Shown here one piece after another: positions 8,242 through 16,748 of a stretch of 43,863 nt of DNA. The stretch is from Saprospira grandis DSM 2844 (GTDB lineage: Bacteria > Bacteroidota > Bacteroidia > Chitinophagales > Saprospiraceae): positions 1 to 43,863 of the forward strand of contig CAMDAB010000014.1 in NCBI GenBank assembly GCA_945888475.1, read 5' to 3'. Each line of letters opens with the position of its first letter. Within the stretch, counting starts at the first letter, position 1. Under the pieces are notes generated by a model. It saw nothing but the letters and a program-made list of their open reading frames with translations. It made no database searches and was not told the DNA's origin. A program made the translations under genes and the position numbers.

Positions 8242-9888
8242 TTATTTTGTTCCGGCCGACAGCAATGATTTGAATTTCTTTTCATCTGCAAAAAGCTTAA
8301 TGGCTTCCTGTACATCTCTATCTCTTTTGAGTCTTAGCTGAATCTTTCCTTTTTCGTAATAATATCGAGAAACGATTTCTTCTTCCAGTGCCTCTCTTAT
8401 GATTTTGAGATTTTTTTCGAGATCAGCTTTTTTTTCTGATTGAATCTTATTGTATAATTTGTCAAAACCATTTTTCAACTGATTGTAAATTCCTTCTTTT
8501 TTAGCTGTTGTAATGCAGGAATCCAATTCTTTTTCAGCATCGAGTGGATATTTGACCTCGGCTCTGTTGATATAATTTAAAAAATCGTTAAACTCCGCAT
8601 CCGTTAGCTGGAATTTTTCAGCTGAAATAATAGAATCGTGTTCGGCCTGGTAAAGATTGGCATAATCGAAGATGACTTTGTTATTTTGAAGGCTTTTCAA
8701 TACTGCGCTGTTATCATTCGAAAGTACAAACAAATCGGGCGATAAGCCACCTCCATCATTTACTTTACGGCCATTTTTTGTGAAAAACATTTTTGAAGAA
8801 GTATCTAATTTTTGGACTCCTTTACCATCGAGATAATCCAGTGCCTGTATGCAGCGGCCGCTCGGTATATAATACCTAGCTGTTGTGAGTTTTACCTTCG
8901 AATTGTACCCAATGTCATAAACATTTTGAACCAAACCTTTCCCAAATGATTTACGGCCCAAAAGCAATCCACGATCAAGGTCCTGAATAGCTCCTGCAAC
9001 AATTTCTGATGCTGATGCAGAACGTTCATTGATAAGTACAATAAGTGGAATTTTTAAATCGAGCGCTTCTGATTGAGTACCAAAGGGTTTGTCCCATTCA
9101 GCAATCTTCGATTTGATAGATACGATTTCTTTACCTTTGTCGACAAAAATATTACAGATTTTAACTGCTTCAATCAAGAGTCCACCGCCATTATCCCTGA
9201 GGTCGATAATCAGTTGTATGGGTTTGTGTTTTTTCTGCAGCTCTTTCAGCGCATCGGCAATATTTTCTCCGGCACGTTCGGTGAAGGTTGTAAGAACGAT
9301 ATAAGCTGTATTTTCATCGATCATATCGTAGTAAGGAACATTCTTGCGCTCTATTTTACTCCTGGTCAGATTTAATTCTTTTTCTTTACCATTTTCTCTG
9401 CTTCTTAATGTTACGGAAACCTGTGTACCTTCTTTGCCATGCAATGATTGTTCAATGTCTTCAAGGGCTTTGCCCTTAACTTTTGTGCCATCGATGGCAA
9501 TGAGTTCATCTCCGGTAAATACGCCCGAAGAGCTGGCTGCCGACTCTTCAAAAACTTCCGATACCACAATTTTGCCATTATGTTCTATGATACTGAAACC
9601 AACACCGTCCCAAAATCCTTTGAAATTGATTCTGGCTTTTTCCATCTGATATTCTGAAAAATAATTGGTGTAAGGGTCGATAGCTGCCAACATAGAATCT
9701 ATACCGTTGCGCATCAACAGATTTGGATCTGTTTCATCTACATAATGTTCATTTATAGCTCTGTAAGCTGCTGAGAATATCTCCATACTCTGTGCCAGTT
9801 TTACAAAACGGTTCCCGTCGGTAGCCATCCAGACAACAGCCATCAACAGAAGTCCAAAAATGATAAACTTAGGTTTTATTTTTTTCAT
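8242..9888 (-). CDS. S41 family C-terminal processing peptidase (first of a tandem pair)
   Basis: 548 residues. Hydrophobic N-terminal segment (about 6-22), helical region with HYVDETDPNLLMRNG, PDZ domain about 90-175 (GVGFSII...GDELIAIDG), core motif IDLRDNGGGLL (228-238), and catalytic Ser292 in RSASASEI with Lys317 in SFGKGLVQ. The tail is rich in charged helix. The enzyme is expected to sit at the periplasmic face of the inner membrane. It begins 26 bp after murI and is followed 11 bp later by its paralogue, indicating co-transcription. Linkage with glutamate racemase hints at a role in envelope or peptidoglycan turnover; that is inference only. Confidence 0.93.
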   Translation of the reverse strand: MKKIKPKFIIFGLLLMAVVWMATDGNRFVKLAQSMEIFSAAYRAINEHYVDETDPNLLMRNGIDSMLAAIDPYTNYFSEYQMEKARINFKGFWDGVGFSIIEHNGKIVVSEVFEESAASSSGVFTGDELIAIDGTKVKGKALEDIEQSLHGKEGTQVSVTLRSRENGKEKELNLTRSKIERKNVPYYDMIDENTAYIVLTTFTERAGENIADALKELQKKHKPIQLIIDLRDNGGGLLIEAVKICNIFVDKGKEIVSIKSKIAEWDKPFGTQSEALDLKIPLIVLINERSASASEIVAGAIQDLDRGLLLGRKSFGKGLVQNVYDIGYNSKVKLTTARYYIPSGRCIQALDYLDGKGVQKLDTSSKMFFTKNGRKVNDGGGLSPDLFVLSNDNSAVLKSLQNNKVIFDYANLYQAEHDSIISAEKFQLTDAEFNDFLNYINRAEVKYPLDAEKELDSCITTAKKEGIYNQLKNGFDKLYNKIQSEKKADLEKNLKIIREALEEEIVSRYYYEKGKIQLRLKRDRDVQEAIKLFADEKKFKSLLSAGTK

Positions 9889-9913
9889 TGATCAGTTATT
9901 ACAAATTATTAGA

Positions 9914-10711
9914 TTACAACGATGCAACCTCCAAATTTACTTTATTTTTATAGAATATCCTTGTCGTTTGTTCAAAAGATTCGGTATAGTCCGATACAAA
10001 AAATCTTTTGGTTGGTTCTTCATCCGATTCATTACGCAGGTTCTTTAATTTTAGCAGGCGGCCTATTTTCTCTGTCACAGAGTCAACTGAATCATAAACA
10101 GCAACGCGGCCTTTATAAAAAGATTCAATTTCGGGTCTCAGCAGCGGATAATGTGTGCAGGCAAGCAATAGTGCTTCTATGTCTTCAAAGTCAGGATAAG
10201 TCAAATATTTGTGCAGCACGGCATTGCTGATGTCATTGTTAAAAAATCCCTCTTCAATCATTGTCACCAAAAGACCTGCAGCCAAGTTAACCACCTCAAT
10301 TCCAGGTTTTAGTTCCATAAGCTTTTTGCTATACACATCCGATCTGACCGTAGCTTTGGTAGCCATTACACCTACTTTTGCATAAGATTTCGATGAAATA
10401 AGCTCAACCAAGGGGCTGATTACATCAACAACCGGAACCCTGTTGCCGTATTTCTCCGATAAAAGTTCGTAAGCTGCAGCCGATGCAGAATTACAGGCAA
10501 TTACAATCATTTTGCAGCCCTTTTCCAACAAAAACTCAGTAATTTCGATGGCATATTTCTGAATAGAATCAATCGATTTTTCACCATAAGGCAGATGCGC
10601 AGTATCGCCAAAATAAAGAATCGATTCCTTTGGAAAGACTTTGCTCACAGATGAAGCCACTGTTAGTCCCCCAATGCCTGAGTCGAAAATGCCAATAGGT
10701 GCTTTGCTCAT
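9914..10711 (-). CDS. murI: Glutamate racemase
   Basis: 265 residues from the ATG at 10711. The frame is open further upstream to 10750, but the conserved N-terminus MSKAPIGIFDSGIGGLTV starts here, and the longer version would add residues not found in the family. It converts L- to D-glutamate for peptidoglycan. The active-site cysteines are Cys73 in ACNSASA and Cys185 in ACTHYPLL, with Asp10 in FDSG. It heads a minus-strand operon with two S41 peptidases and a lipoprotein. A TATCTTTG -7 element (10793-10786) lies about 75 bp upstream. Confidence 0.97.
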   Translation of the reverse strand: MSKAPIGIFDSGIGGLTVASSVSKVFPKESILYFGDTAHLPYGEKSIDSIQKYAIEITEFLLEKGCKMIVIACNSASAAAYELLSEKYGNRVPVVDVISPLVELISSKSYAKVGVMATKATVRSDVYSKKLMELKPGIEVVNLAAGLLVTMIEEGFFNNDISNAVLHKYLTYPDFEDIEALLLACTHYPLLRPEIESFYKGRVAVYDSVDSVTEKIGRLLKLKNLRNESDEEPTKRFFVSDYTESFEQTTRIFYKNKVNLEVASL

Positions 10712-10785
10712 AAAAATTAATATAAAATTCAAGTCTCTACTTCCGTTCAATTTCTGTAAATATACATATTTGTGGAAATATTCTT

Positions 10786-10793
10786 CAAAGATA
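10786..10793 (-). promoter_or_regulatory. -7 element (TATCTTTG) for the murI operon
   Basis: Minus-strand match to TAnnTTTG, 74 bp before the murI ATG. The -33 region is poor, so the leader length is uncertain. Confidence 0.4.
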
Positions 10794-10834
10794 GTTTTAG
10801 ATTAATAATCTTTAACATGCTTGAATCTTTTTTG

Positions 10835-10842
10835 TAACTTTG
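10835..10842 (+). promoter_or_regulatory. -7 element (TAACTTTG) for the PhoD-to-PKS operon
   Basis: Exact TAnnTTTG with TTTA about 20 bp upstream (10811-10814). It places the transcription start near 10849, which excludes an in-frame start at 10840 and supports ATG 10873 for the first gene. Confidence 0.55.
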
Positions 10843-10872
10843 AAAATTAAGAAAAAACAAAAACGCAAAACT

Positions 10873-12684
10873 ATGAAAACAGCCTTCGGATTTTTATTGT
10901 TATGCTGGACTTCCTGCATATTTGCTCAACAAATTACGCACGGACCTGTAATGGGCGCAATGAGTGACAGTGGTTTGCGTATGTATTTACGCAGCGATTC
11001 TGTACGCAGTTTTACCATCGAAATCGATACGGATAGTTTTTTTACAGCGCCTTTACAGTTTCAAAATACTACCCTGGCAAGTCTAGATAGTTCCGTGATA
11101 ACAGACATCAGTGGCTTGGCTGCCGATACAAAATATTACTACCGCGTTTTATTCAATTCGGTTCCAGATATAAAAAAAGGCAGTTTTAAAACCTTTCCAA
11201 CAGAGGGGCAGCCAGCAAATTTTAGCTTTGTTACTGGCTCTTGTCAGGAAACAGCCAACATGAAGGTTTATGATGCGATACCTACGCACAATCCTTTGTT
11301 TATGGTTCATACAGGCGATTTTACCTATCCTAGCTATCAGTTGCCCAGTGCATATCCTTCGCAGTGGTATACTATTCCCTGGTCTTATCGCAAAAGATAT
11401 GAGGAGCAGGTGATGAAAGAAAAACTGATTCCCAATGTGCCTCTAGTTTATATGCCCGATGATGACGATAATTTTGGAAATAACCGTACCCATCATGTAC
11501 GTACTGCGCATACAGGAAGTGGATCTACTGCAGTCAGTTACTTTATTACTGACAGTATATATCCAATCGAAATAGAAAATTGTTTGCGTGGCTACAGGCT
11601 TTTCTTTCCAGGCTACCCAACAGTGGACACAACTGAGGGGCATTATCATAGTTTTAAAGTCGGAAATGCAGAGTTTTTTGTACTCGATTGTCGCTCGATG
11701 GCTGATGCAACCTTCAAAGCATACCGAATTGATTCTGTAACGAACCGTTGGGTTTACGATCCGGCACCTACACACAGTATCATAGGTGTCAATCAGCGCA
11801 ATTGGTTATTGAACGGACTTTCTAATTCAACAGCCGATTGGAAATTTATCGTAAGTGGCGTGCCTTTTAATCCCAAAATCAGAAGAATTATTGAAGCCGG
11901 ACTTACTGTTCAAAATATTGTGTTCAGTATTGCCGGTGAAAGCGGTACCGGTCTTAGACTATCTGCATCCTTTGCAGGATATTGGGGTGGTTATCCAAAT
12001 GATGTGGAGGCACTGACTTCCCATATTAGTTCAAATGACATTAGCGGCGTTCTTGTGGTGAGCGGAGATACGCATCACAATGTCATGGACGATGGAACTA
12101 ACTCGGTTTACCCCGAAATTAATGCCAGTGGTTTGAGTGTCACAACAACTGAATTGGCTTATCAGATTGCTCAATTTGCTCCGATTTTGGGACAACCTCC
12201 TGTACGCGATTCGCTCTGGAATGGCGGTGGAAATGGATTGAACAATACCAATTTCTTGAATGGTTTTGGCAAAGTGGAAGTTTTTGGCAGTGATTCGGTT
12301 CGTTATTGTATCATCGATGAAGACAATGTAGCTTTGAGTTGTATGACAATTTATGCTGATGGTTCTGTGTACAATCCCACTTCAATTAATCAGGCCGGGC
12401 CGCTTTCTGCAGCCGAAATGTCGGAAATGAATATATTTCCTAATCCTAATAATGGTGAGTTTAATGTTGAAGTAAAAAGTCGTTACAGCGATGATGCAGC
12501 TGAGCTGATTTTGACAGATATTGGTGGCAAAGTACTGCAACAGGAAAAAATTGAGCTAGTGGAAAACCAATCGCAGACTTTTTCCTTTAAAATAGGCTCC
12601 GATATCGCAAAAGGTACCTATTTTGCTGCCATCCGAAATCGTCAGGGCGCTGTAACTGCCGTAAAAAGTTTCCAGAAAATATAA
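10873..12684 (+). CDS. PhoD-like metallophosphatase with T9SS sorting domain
   Basis: 603 residues from ATG 10873, where a good signal peptide begins (MKTAFGFLLLCWTSCIFAQ). Residues 20-110 resemble the beta-sandwich N-domain of PhoD alkaline phosphatases (YYYRVLFN). The metallophosphatase core follows with SFVTGSCQE (118-126), VHTGDFTYP (145-153), MPDDDDNFGNN (194-204) and VSGDTHHNV (396-404). The last about 75 residues (NIFPNPNNGEF onward) are a T9SS type A domain, so this is an exported phosphodiesterase/monoesterase. The family usually has DDH(D/E) where this protein has DDDD, a replaced metal-site His if the alignment is right. First gene of a seven-gene run; the next starts 2 bp later. 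Confidence 0.88.
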   Translation: MKTAFGFLLLCWTSCIFAQQITHGPVMGAMSDSGLRMYLRSDSVRSFTIEIDTDSFFTAPLQFQNTTLASLDSSVITDISGLAADTKYYYRVLFNSVPDIKKGSFKTFPTEGQPANFSFVTGSCQETANMKVYDAIPTHNPLFMVHTGDFTYPSYQLPSAYPSQWYTIPWSYRKRYEEQVMKEKLIPNVPLVYMPDDDDNFGNNRTHHVRTAHTGSGSTAVSYFITDSIYPIEIENCLRGYRLFFPGYPTVDTTEGHYHSFKVGNAEFFVLDCRSMADATFKAYRIDSVTNRWVYDPAPTHSIIGVNQRNWLLNGLSNSTADWKFIVSGVPFNPKIRRIIEAGLTVQNIVFSIAGESGTGLRLSASFAGYWGGYPNDVEALTSHISSNDISGVLVVSGDTHHNVMDDGTNSVYPEINASGLSVTTTELAYQIAQFAPILGQPPVRDSLWNGGGNGLNNTNFLNGFGKVEVFGSDSVRYCIIDEDNVALSCMTIYADGSVYNPTSINQAGPLSAAEMSEMNIFPNPNNGEFNVEVKSRYSDDAAELILTDIGGKVLQQEKIELVENQSQTFSFKIGSDIAKGTYFAAIRNRQGAVTAVKSFQKI

Positions 12685-12686
12685 GA

Positions 12687-13340
12687 ATGAAGGATTTTGA
12701 ATCATATCTCAGCCCCGGATTCTATACAGACAGTGATCATCCTGCTGTGATTGATTATGTTAACAAAAAAACAATTGGTCTTGAAAGTATTGAGGATAAG
12801 ATTGTTGCTTTGTACAAAGCGGTAAGAGATGACTTTAGATATTATCCTTATCATTTGATTCTAAAACCTGCTGCGCTAAAAGCAAGTCATCTACTGACCA
12901 AGGATTACGGATACTGTGTTGAAAAGTCAAATCTATTTGCTGCCTGTATGCGAGTGCTTTCTATTCCATCAAAACTTTGTTTTGCCAATGTTAGAAACCA
13001 TTTGGCAACCGAAAGGGTAGAGGCATATCTGAAAACAGACCTAATGGTTTTTCATGGATATGTTGAGATTTATTTGAACGAAAAATGGCTAAAAGTTACC
13101 CCTGTATTTGATACGTTGATTTGTGAACGATTGGGCGTAGCTGTTTTGGACTTTGACGGCGAAAATGATTCGATTTTTCAGGAATCGGACAAGTCCGGAA
13201 ATCCTTTTATGCATTATGTGCATTATTATGGCAGTTTTAGTGATTTGCCCTTCGATTTGTTTGTCAGTGAGTTGAAAAAGCATTATCCTCACTTGTTTGA
13301 AAAGAAAATACATACTGAAAAAATAATCATAGATTTTTGA
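12687..13340 (+). CDS. Transglutaminase-like cysteine protease-fold protein
   Basis: 217 residues with no signal peptide, so probably cytoplasmic. The transglutaminase-like core is visible: Cys77 in YGYCVEKSNLFAA, then LSIPSKLCFANVRNH, His123 in FHGYVEIYL and Asp142 in TPVFD, a plausible Cys-His-Asp triad in the usual order. Members of this superfamily act as peptidases or amidases, and some transfer acyl groups. Substrate unknown. It starts 2 bp after the phosphatase gene, and its TGA overlaps the xseA ATG by one base (TGATG), so translation is probably coupled. Confidence 0.85.
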   Translation: MKDFESYLSPGFYTDSDHPAVIDYVNKKTIGLESIEDKIVALYKAVRDDFRYYPYHLILKPAALKASHLLTKDYGYCVEKSNLFAACMRVLSIPSKLCFANVRNHLATERVEAYLKTDLMVFHGYVEIYLNEKWLKVTPVFDTLICERLGVAVLDFDGENDSIFQESDKSGNPFMHYVHYYGSFSDLPFDLFVSELKKHYPHLFEKKIHTEKIIIDF

Positions 13341-14506
13341 TGAAACAGAGTTTCAGCCTTTACGAATTGAATCAGCATTTGCGAAGGGTCATTTCATTTA
13401 ACATGAATGAACCCCTATGGATTCGTTGCGAAATTTCAGACCTGAATCTGAACAGAGGATTTGTATATCTTTCATTGGTCGACCGTGATGAGCAGAAAAT
13501 TCGGGCAAAATCGAATGGGATGATTCGGCCTCGCGATCTCGAACAGATAAAAAAGACCTTGGGCGACGCTGTTTGGTCGATTCTGAAAGCAGGGCAACAA
13601 GTTATGCTTCAGGTTTTTGTGGAATATACCGAGTTGTACGGAATTACACTTTCGGTAAGAGATATCGAAACCTCATTTAGCATCGGTCAGTTGGAACTGC
13701 AACGTATGCAAACCTACAAAAGGCTTCAGGATGAACAGTTTATCGATTTGAACCGACAACTCGATCTTTCGCCGGCGCCTCAAAGGATTGCCGTCATATC
13801 AAGCAAAGAAGCCGCCGGTCTACAGGACTTTTTACAGCATCTGCACAATAATCCGCATCGTTTTGCATTCAAAACTGAACTTTTTCAGGCAGCTATGCAG
13901 GGTGTTAATTTATCACATGAAGTTGTGATGCAAATTGAATCTATCGAAGCTCAGGCCAAGGATTTCGATTGCATAGTTATTGTAAGAGGCGGTGGTGCTA
14001 AGTTGGATCTGATGGGTTTTGATGATTTCGAGGTCTGCAAAGCAATTGCAACCTGTGAATTGCCCGTACTTACGGGGATAGGACACGATGTGGATGAAAC
14101 TTTATCAGACCTTGTTGCGCACAGTTCTATGAAAACGCCAACTGCCGTAGCGGATTTTTTGGTGCAATCCTTGCTCAATTTTGAATCTGTTTTGAATAGA
14201 ACAGCCATTGAATTACAACAAATTGTTCAAAAAAGATTGATGAATGAGACCCTGAAGTTGGATAATCTTTTTAATCGCTTTAATTTTGCTATTTCATCAG
14301 CCATCAAGTTTGAGCAGCGAAATCTCGATATTTTGGAAAATAAATTAGAACTTCTTTTACCCGAGCATACGCTCAAAAGAGGTTTTGCAATGATTTATGA
14401 TGAATCGGGCATGCCGCTGAGGTCAATTTCAGAAATTAGTGAAAATCAACAGCTGATACTAAAACTTAGCGATGGTGAAATTGTTGTAAGAGTTGAAAGA
14501 ATATAA
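13340..14506 (+). CDS. xseA: Exodeoxyribonuclease VII large subunit
   Basis: 388 residues from ATG 13340; an in-frame TTG one codon earlier is unlikely to be used. N-terminal OB-fold domain about 1-115 (LWIRCEISDLN, RGFVYLSLVD), catalytic core with VRGGGAKLDL (215-224), GIGHDVDETLSD (246-257) and KTPTAVADFL (265-274), then a coiled-coil region, and a C-terminal end with LKRGFAMIYD. ExoVII degrades single-stranded DNA in repair and needs many XseB subunits. No xseB-like gene is adjacent, although it commonly follows xseA; the next gene starts 2 bp downstream and is unrelated. Somewhat shorter than the E. coli protein. Confidence 0.95.
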   Translation: MKQSFSLYELNQHLRRVISFNMNEPLWIRCEISDLNLNRGFVYLSLVDRDEQKIRAKSNGMIRPRDLEQIKKTLGDAVWSILKAGQQVMLQVFVEYTELYGITLSVRDIETSFSIGQLELQRMQTYKRLQDEQFIDLNRQLDLSPAPQRIAVISSKEAAGLQDFLQHLHNNPHRFAFKTELFQAAMQGVNLSHEVVMQIESIEAQAKDFDCIVIVRGGGAKLDLMGFDDFEVCKAIATCELPVLTGIGHDVDETLSDLVAHSSMKTPTAVADFLVQSLLNFESVLNRTAIELQQIVQKRLMNETLKLDNLFNRFNFAISSAIKFEQRNLDILENKLELLLPEHTLKRGFAMIYDESGMPLRSISEISENQQLILKLSDGEIVVRVERI

Positions 14507-14508
14507 AA

Positions 14509-15522
14509 ATGAATAAAGTTTTGCTCACAGGAGCCAGTGGTTTTTTGGGTTCTTATATGTTGCGACTGCTTTTAAAAAAAGGCTATGATGTAAGCGCTGT
14601 TCGTCGCAAAGATAGTTCTATGGCTATTTTAAATGATGTTAGCGACGCCGTTGAATGGATGGAGGGCGATATTACAGACCTGTCTTTTCTTGAAGAGGCC
14701 GTTCAAGGCGTCGATTATGTGTATCATGCTGCTGCAGCAGTTTCATTCAACAGTAAGGATAAGGATAAAATGATGTTCGTGAATGGAACAGGTACCGAAA
14801 ATATAGTAAACGTCTGTCTCGACAATGGAGTGAAAAAACTCTTACACGTAAGCAGTATCGCTGCTTTGGGACGCAAAGAGAATATTACAAAAATTGATGA
14901 AAATGCGCAATGGGAAAATAGCCCGCTTAATTCCGATTATGCCATCAGTAAATTTAAGGCTGAATGTGAGGTCTGGCGGGGTATTCAAGAGGGACTCAAT
15001 GCTGTAATTATAAATCCCACACTCATCATGGGTGCAGGTTACTGGCATTTGGGAACCTGCAAAATGTTTAAACAGGCCGACAAAGGACTTAAGTTTTATC
15101 CAAAAGGTGGAAATGGATTTGTAGATGTACGCGATGTAGCAGAAGTTTCGGTAAAATTAATGGAATCTGAAATTAGCGGAGAGCGATTTATCGTTAATTC
15201 CGACAATCATTTATTCAAAGATGCATTTAGCATGATGGCTAAAGCTTTGGGCAGAAAGGCTCCATTTATTAAAGCGCCCGACTGGTCAATTGAACTGATG
15301 TGGAGAGCCGACAGTATAAAATCGACACTTTTAGGTGTAGAGCCATTGATAACCAAAGAATTGGCACGAGGCCTTCAAACTTTTTTTCAATACGATAATG
15401 CTAAACTTTTGAAACATATAACACATAATTACAGAAGTTTACAGTCAACTATTGATGAAACTGCTGCGCTATATTCAGAAAATAAAAAAAATACTCACCC
15501 ATTTGGTGTTTTAGAATTTTAA
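14509..15522 (+). CDS. Extended-type SDR (NAD(P)-dependent epimerase/dehydratase or ketoreductase)
   Basis: 337 residues. The Rossmann fingerprint TGASGFLG (7-14) starts the protein. The catalytic set is Ser115/Ser116 in LLHVSSIAALG and Tyr144-x3-Lys148 in DYAISKF. HAAAAVSF and INPTLIMG fit the dihydroflavonol-reductase-like/3-beta-HSD branch, which reduces carbonyls on hydrophobic substrates rather than sugars. It sits 2 bp after xseA and 9 bp before the GbsR-type regulator, methyltransferase and type III PKS genes. I infer that it may tailor the polyketide, but a separate role is equally possible. Confidence 0.9.
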   Translation: MNKVLLTGASGFLGSYMLRLLLKKGYDVSAVRRKDSSMAILNDVSDAVEWMEGDITDLSFLEEAVQGVDYVYHAAAAVSFNSKDKDKMMFVNGTGTENIVNVCLDNGVKKLLHVSSIAALGRKENITKIDENAQWENSPLNSDYAISKFKAECEVWRGIQEGLNAVIINPTLIMGAGYWHLGTCKMFKQADKGLKFYPKGGNGFVDVRDVAEVSVKLMESEISGERFIVNSDNHLFKDAFSMMAKALGRKAPFIKAPDWSIELMWRADSIKSTLLGVEPLITKELARGLQTFFQYDNAKLLKHITHNYRSLQSTIDETAALYSENKKNTHPFGVLEF

Positions 15523-15531
15523 TTCAAAACA

Positions 15532-16029
15532 ATGCAATTACAAGAAGCTAAAGATAAATTTGTACAAGCCTGGGGCAATTTCAGCTCTAGTTGGGGTATA
15601 AACCGTACAATGGCGCAGGTACACGCCCTGCTTTTGGTTTCACCCAAGGCCCTTAGCGCCGATGATATCATGGAAAGTCTCGGAATTTCAAGGGGCAATG
15701 CCAACATGAATGTTAGAGCACTCATAGAATGGGGGTTGGTCAATAAAGAAAATAGAAATGGCGAGCGTCGCGAGTATTTTATGGCTGAAAAAGATATGTG
15801 GACAGTGATTCGTCAGATAATCATTCACCGTAAGAAAAAAGAATTGGAACCGGCACTGAACCTTTTAGAGGAAGTACAAAACGTAGCTGAAGAAAGTAAA
15901 GAAAAAGAAGATTTTGTTAAAATTATAAGTGAAATAGAAATGTTTAGCCGCAAAGCTGACATTCTGCTCGAAAAACTAATTGAAGCAGAGGCCGAATGGC
16001 TGATGGGAACTTTTATCAAAATGATCTGA
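15532..16029 (+). CDS. GbsR/MarR-type winged-helix transcriptional regulator
   Basis: 165 residues. The N-terminal winged helix reads GINRTMAQVHALLLVSPKAL, then ADDIMESLGISRGNANMNVR (recognition helix about residues 52-65), then ALIEWGLV and NGERREYFMAEKD (the wing). This matches the GbsR (YvaV/OpcR) group, many of which repress a linked operon. The C-terminal half is a charged helical dimerisation region. The gene ends 1 bp before the methyltransferase gene and is most simply a local regulator of the SDR-methyltransferase-PKS cassette. The ligand is unknown. Confidence 0.88.
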   Translation: MQLQEAKDKFVQAWGNFSSSWGINRTMAQVHALLLVSPKALSADDIMESLGISRGNANMNVRALIEWGLVNKENRNGERREYFMAEKDMWTVIRQIIIHRKKKELEPALNLLEEVQNVAEESKEKEDFVKIISEIEMFSRKADILLEKLIEAEAEWLMGTFIKMI

Positions 16030-16030
16030 C

Positions 16031-16741
16031 ATGCCAGATTTTAGCAAACGAAGTAATGAGCCTGAGATGATGGATGATCTGAATATGGAAGGCGAGGTTC
16101 TTGCTTCGACCCTTCACCAGATAGCTAATGTAAACAGATGGTTGGGTGGCACTGCTTTAATTCTGGATGGAATTAAAAAGATTCTCAAAAGAGGCAAAAA
16201 ATCCGAAACTTTAAAAATAGCAGATTTTGGCTGCGGTGGTGGCGAAATACTTCGCGAAATAGCAATTTGGGCCAGGAAAAATCAGATTAAAATAGAATTA
16301 ACTGGCTTCGATGCCAATGCTTATACAATAGCATACGCCAAAGCGCAATCGGCAGCCTTTTCCGAAATTAAATATGAACAATTAGATATTTTTGAATTCG
16401 ATGCTATTCAAAATCATTTTGATATTTCACTATGTAGTTTATTTTTACATCATTTCGGGAACGAAGAAATCGAAAATATTCTAAAAAAACTATACATTGC
16501 ATCATCCAAGGCTGTTTTAGTAAATGATTTACAACGTTCAGCAATGGCCTATAACTTGTTTGCTTTGGTGACTTTTTTATTAAATGCATCAAAAATGGTT
16601 CGTCACGACGGACTTTTATCTATTCGGAAATCCTTCAGGAAAAATGAACTGAAATCATTTGCCGATACTGTTTTGGTAAAAAATTACTCCATAAGATGGA
16701 AATGGGCATTTCGATATGAAATGCTGCTCCTGAAAAACTAG
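16031..16741 (+). CDS. SAM-dependent methyltransferase
   Basis: 236 residues, class I Rossmann methyltransferase. Motif I is IADFGCGGGE (63-72), the acidic end of strand 2 is in LTGFDANAYTIAYAK, and the post-motif SLCSLFLHHF (about 134-143) lies where the HH-type catalytic region is expected. The N-terminus ANVNRWLGGT and the C-terminal WKWAFRYEM resemble small-molecule O- or C-methyltransferases found beside type III polyketide synthases. The gene starts 1 bp after the regulator and stops 7 bp before the PKS gene. I infer that it methylates the PKS product. Confidence 0.88.
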   Translation: MPDFSKRSNEPEMMDDLNMEGEVLASTLHQIANVNRWLGGTALILDGIKKILKRGKKSETLKIADFGCGGGEILREIAIWARKNQIKIELTGFDANAYTIAYAKAQSAAFSEIKYEQLDIFEFDAIQNHFDISLCSLFLHHFGNEEIENILKKLYIASSKAVLVNDLQRSAMAYNLFALVTFLLNASKMVRHDGLLSIRKSFRKNELKSFADTVLVKNYSIRWKWAFRYEMLLLKN

Positions 16742-16748
16742 AAAAACA

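Noticed and set aside
10840-10872. Upstream in-frame start of the PhoD-like gene giving an extra KIKKKQKRK segment
   Set aside because: The -7 element TAACTTTG at 10835-10842 puts transcription start after this codon, and a clean signal peptide begins at ATG 10873.
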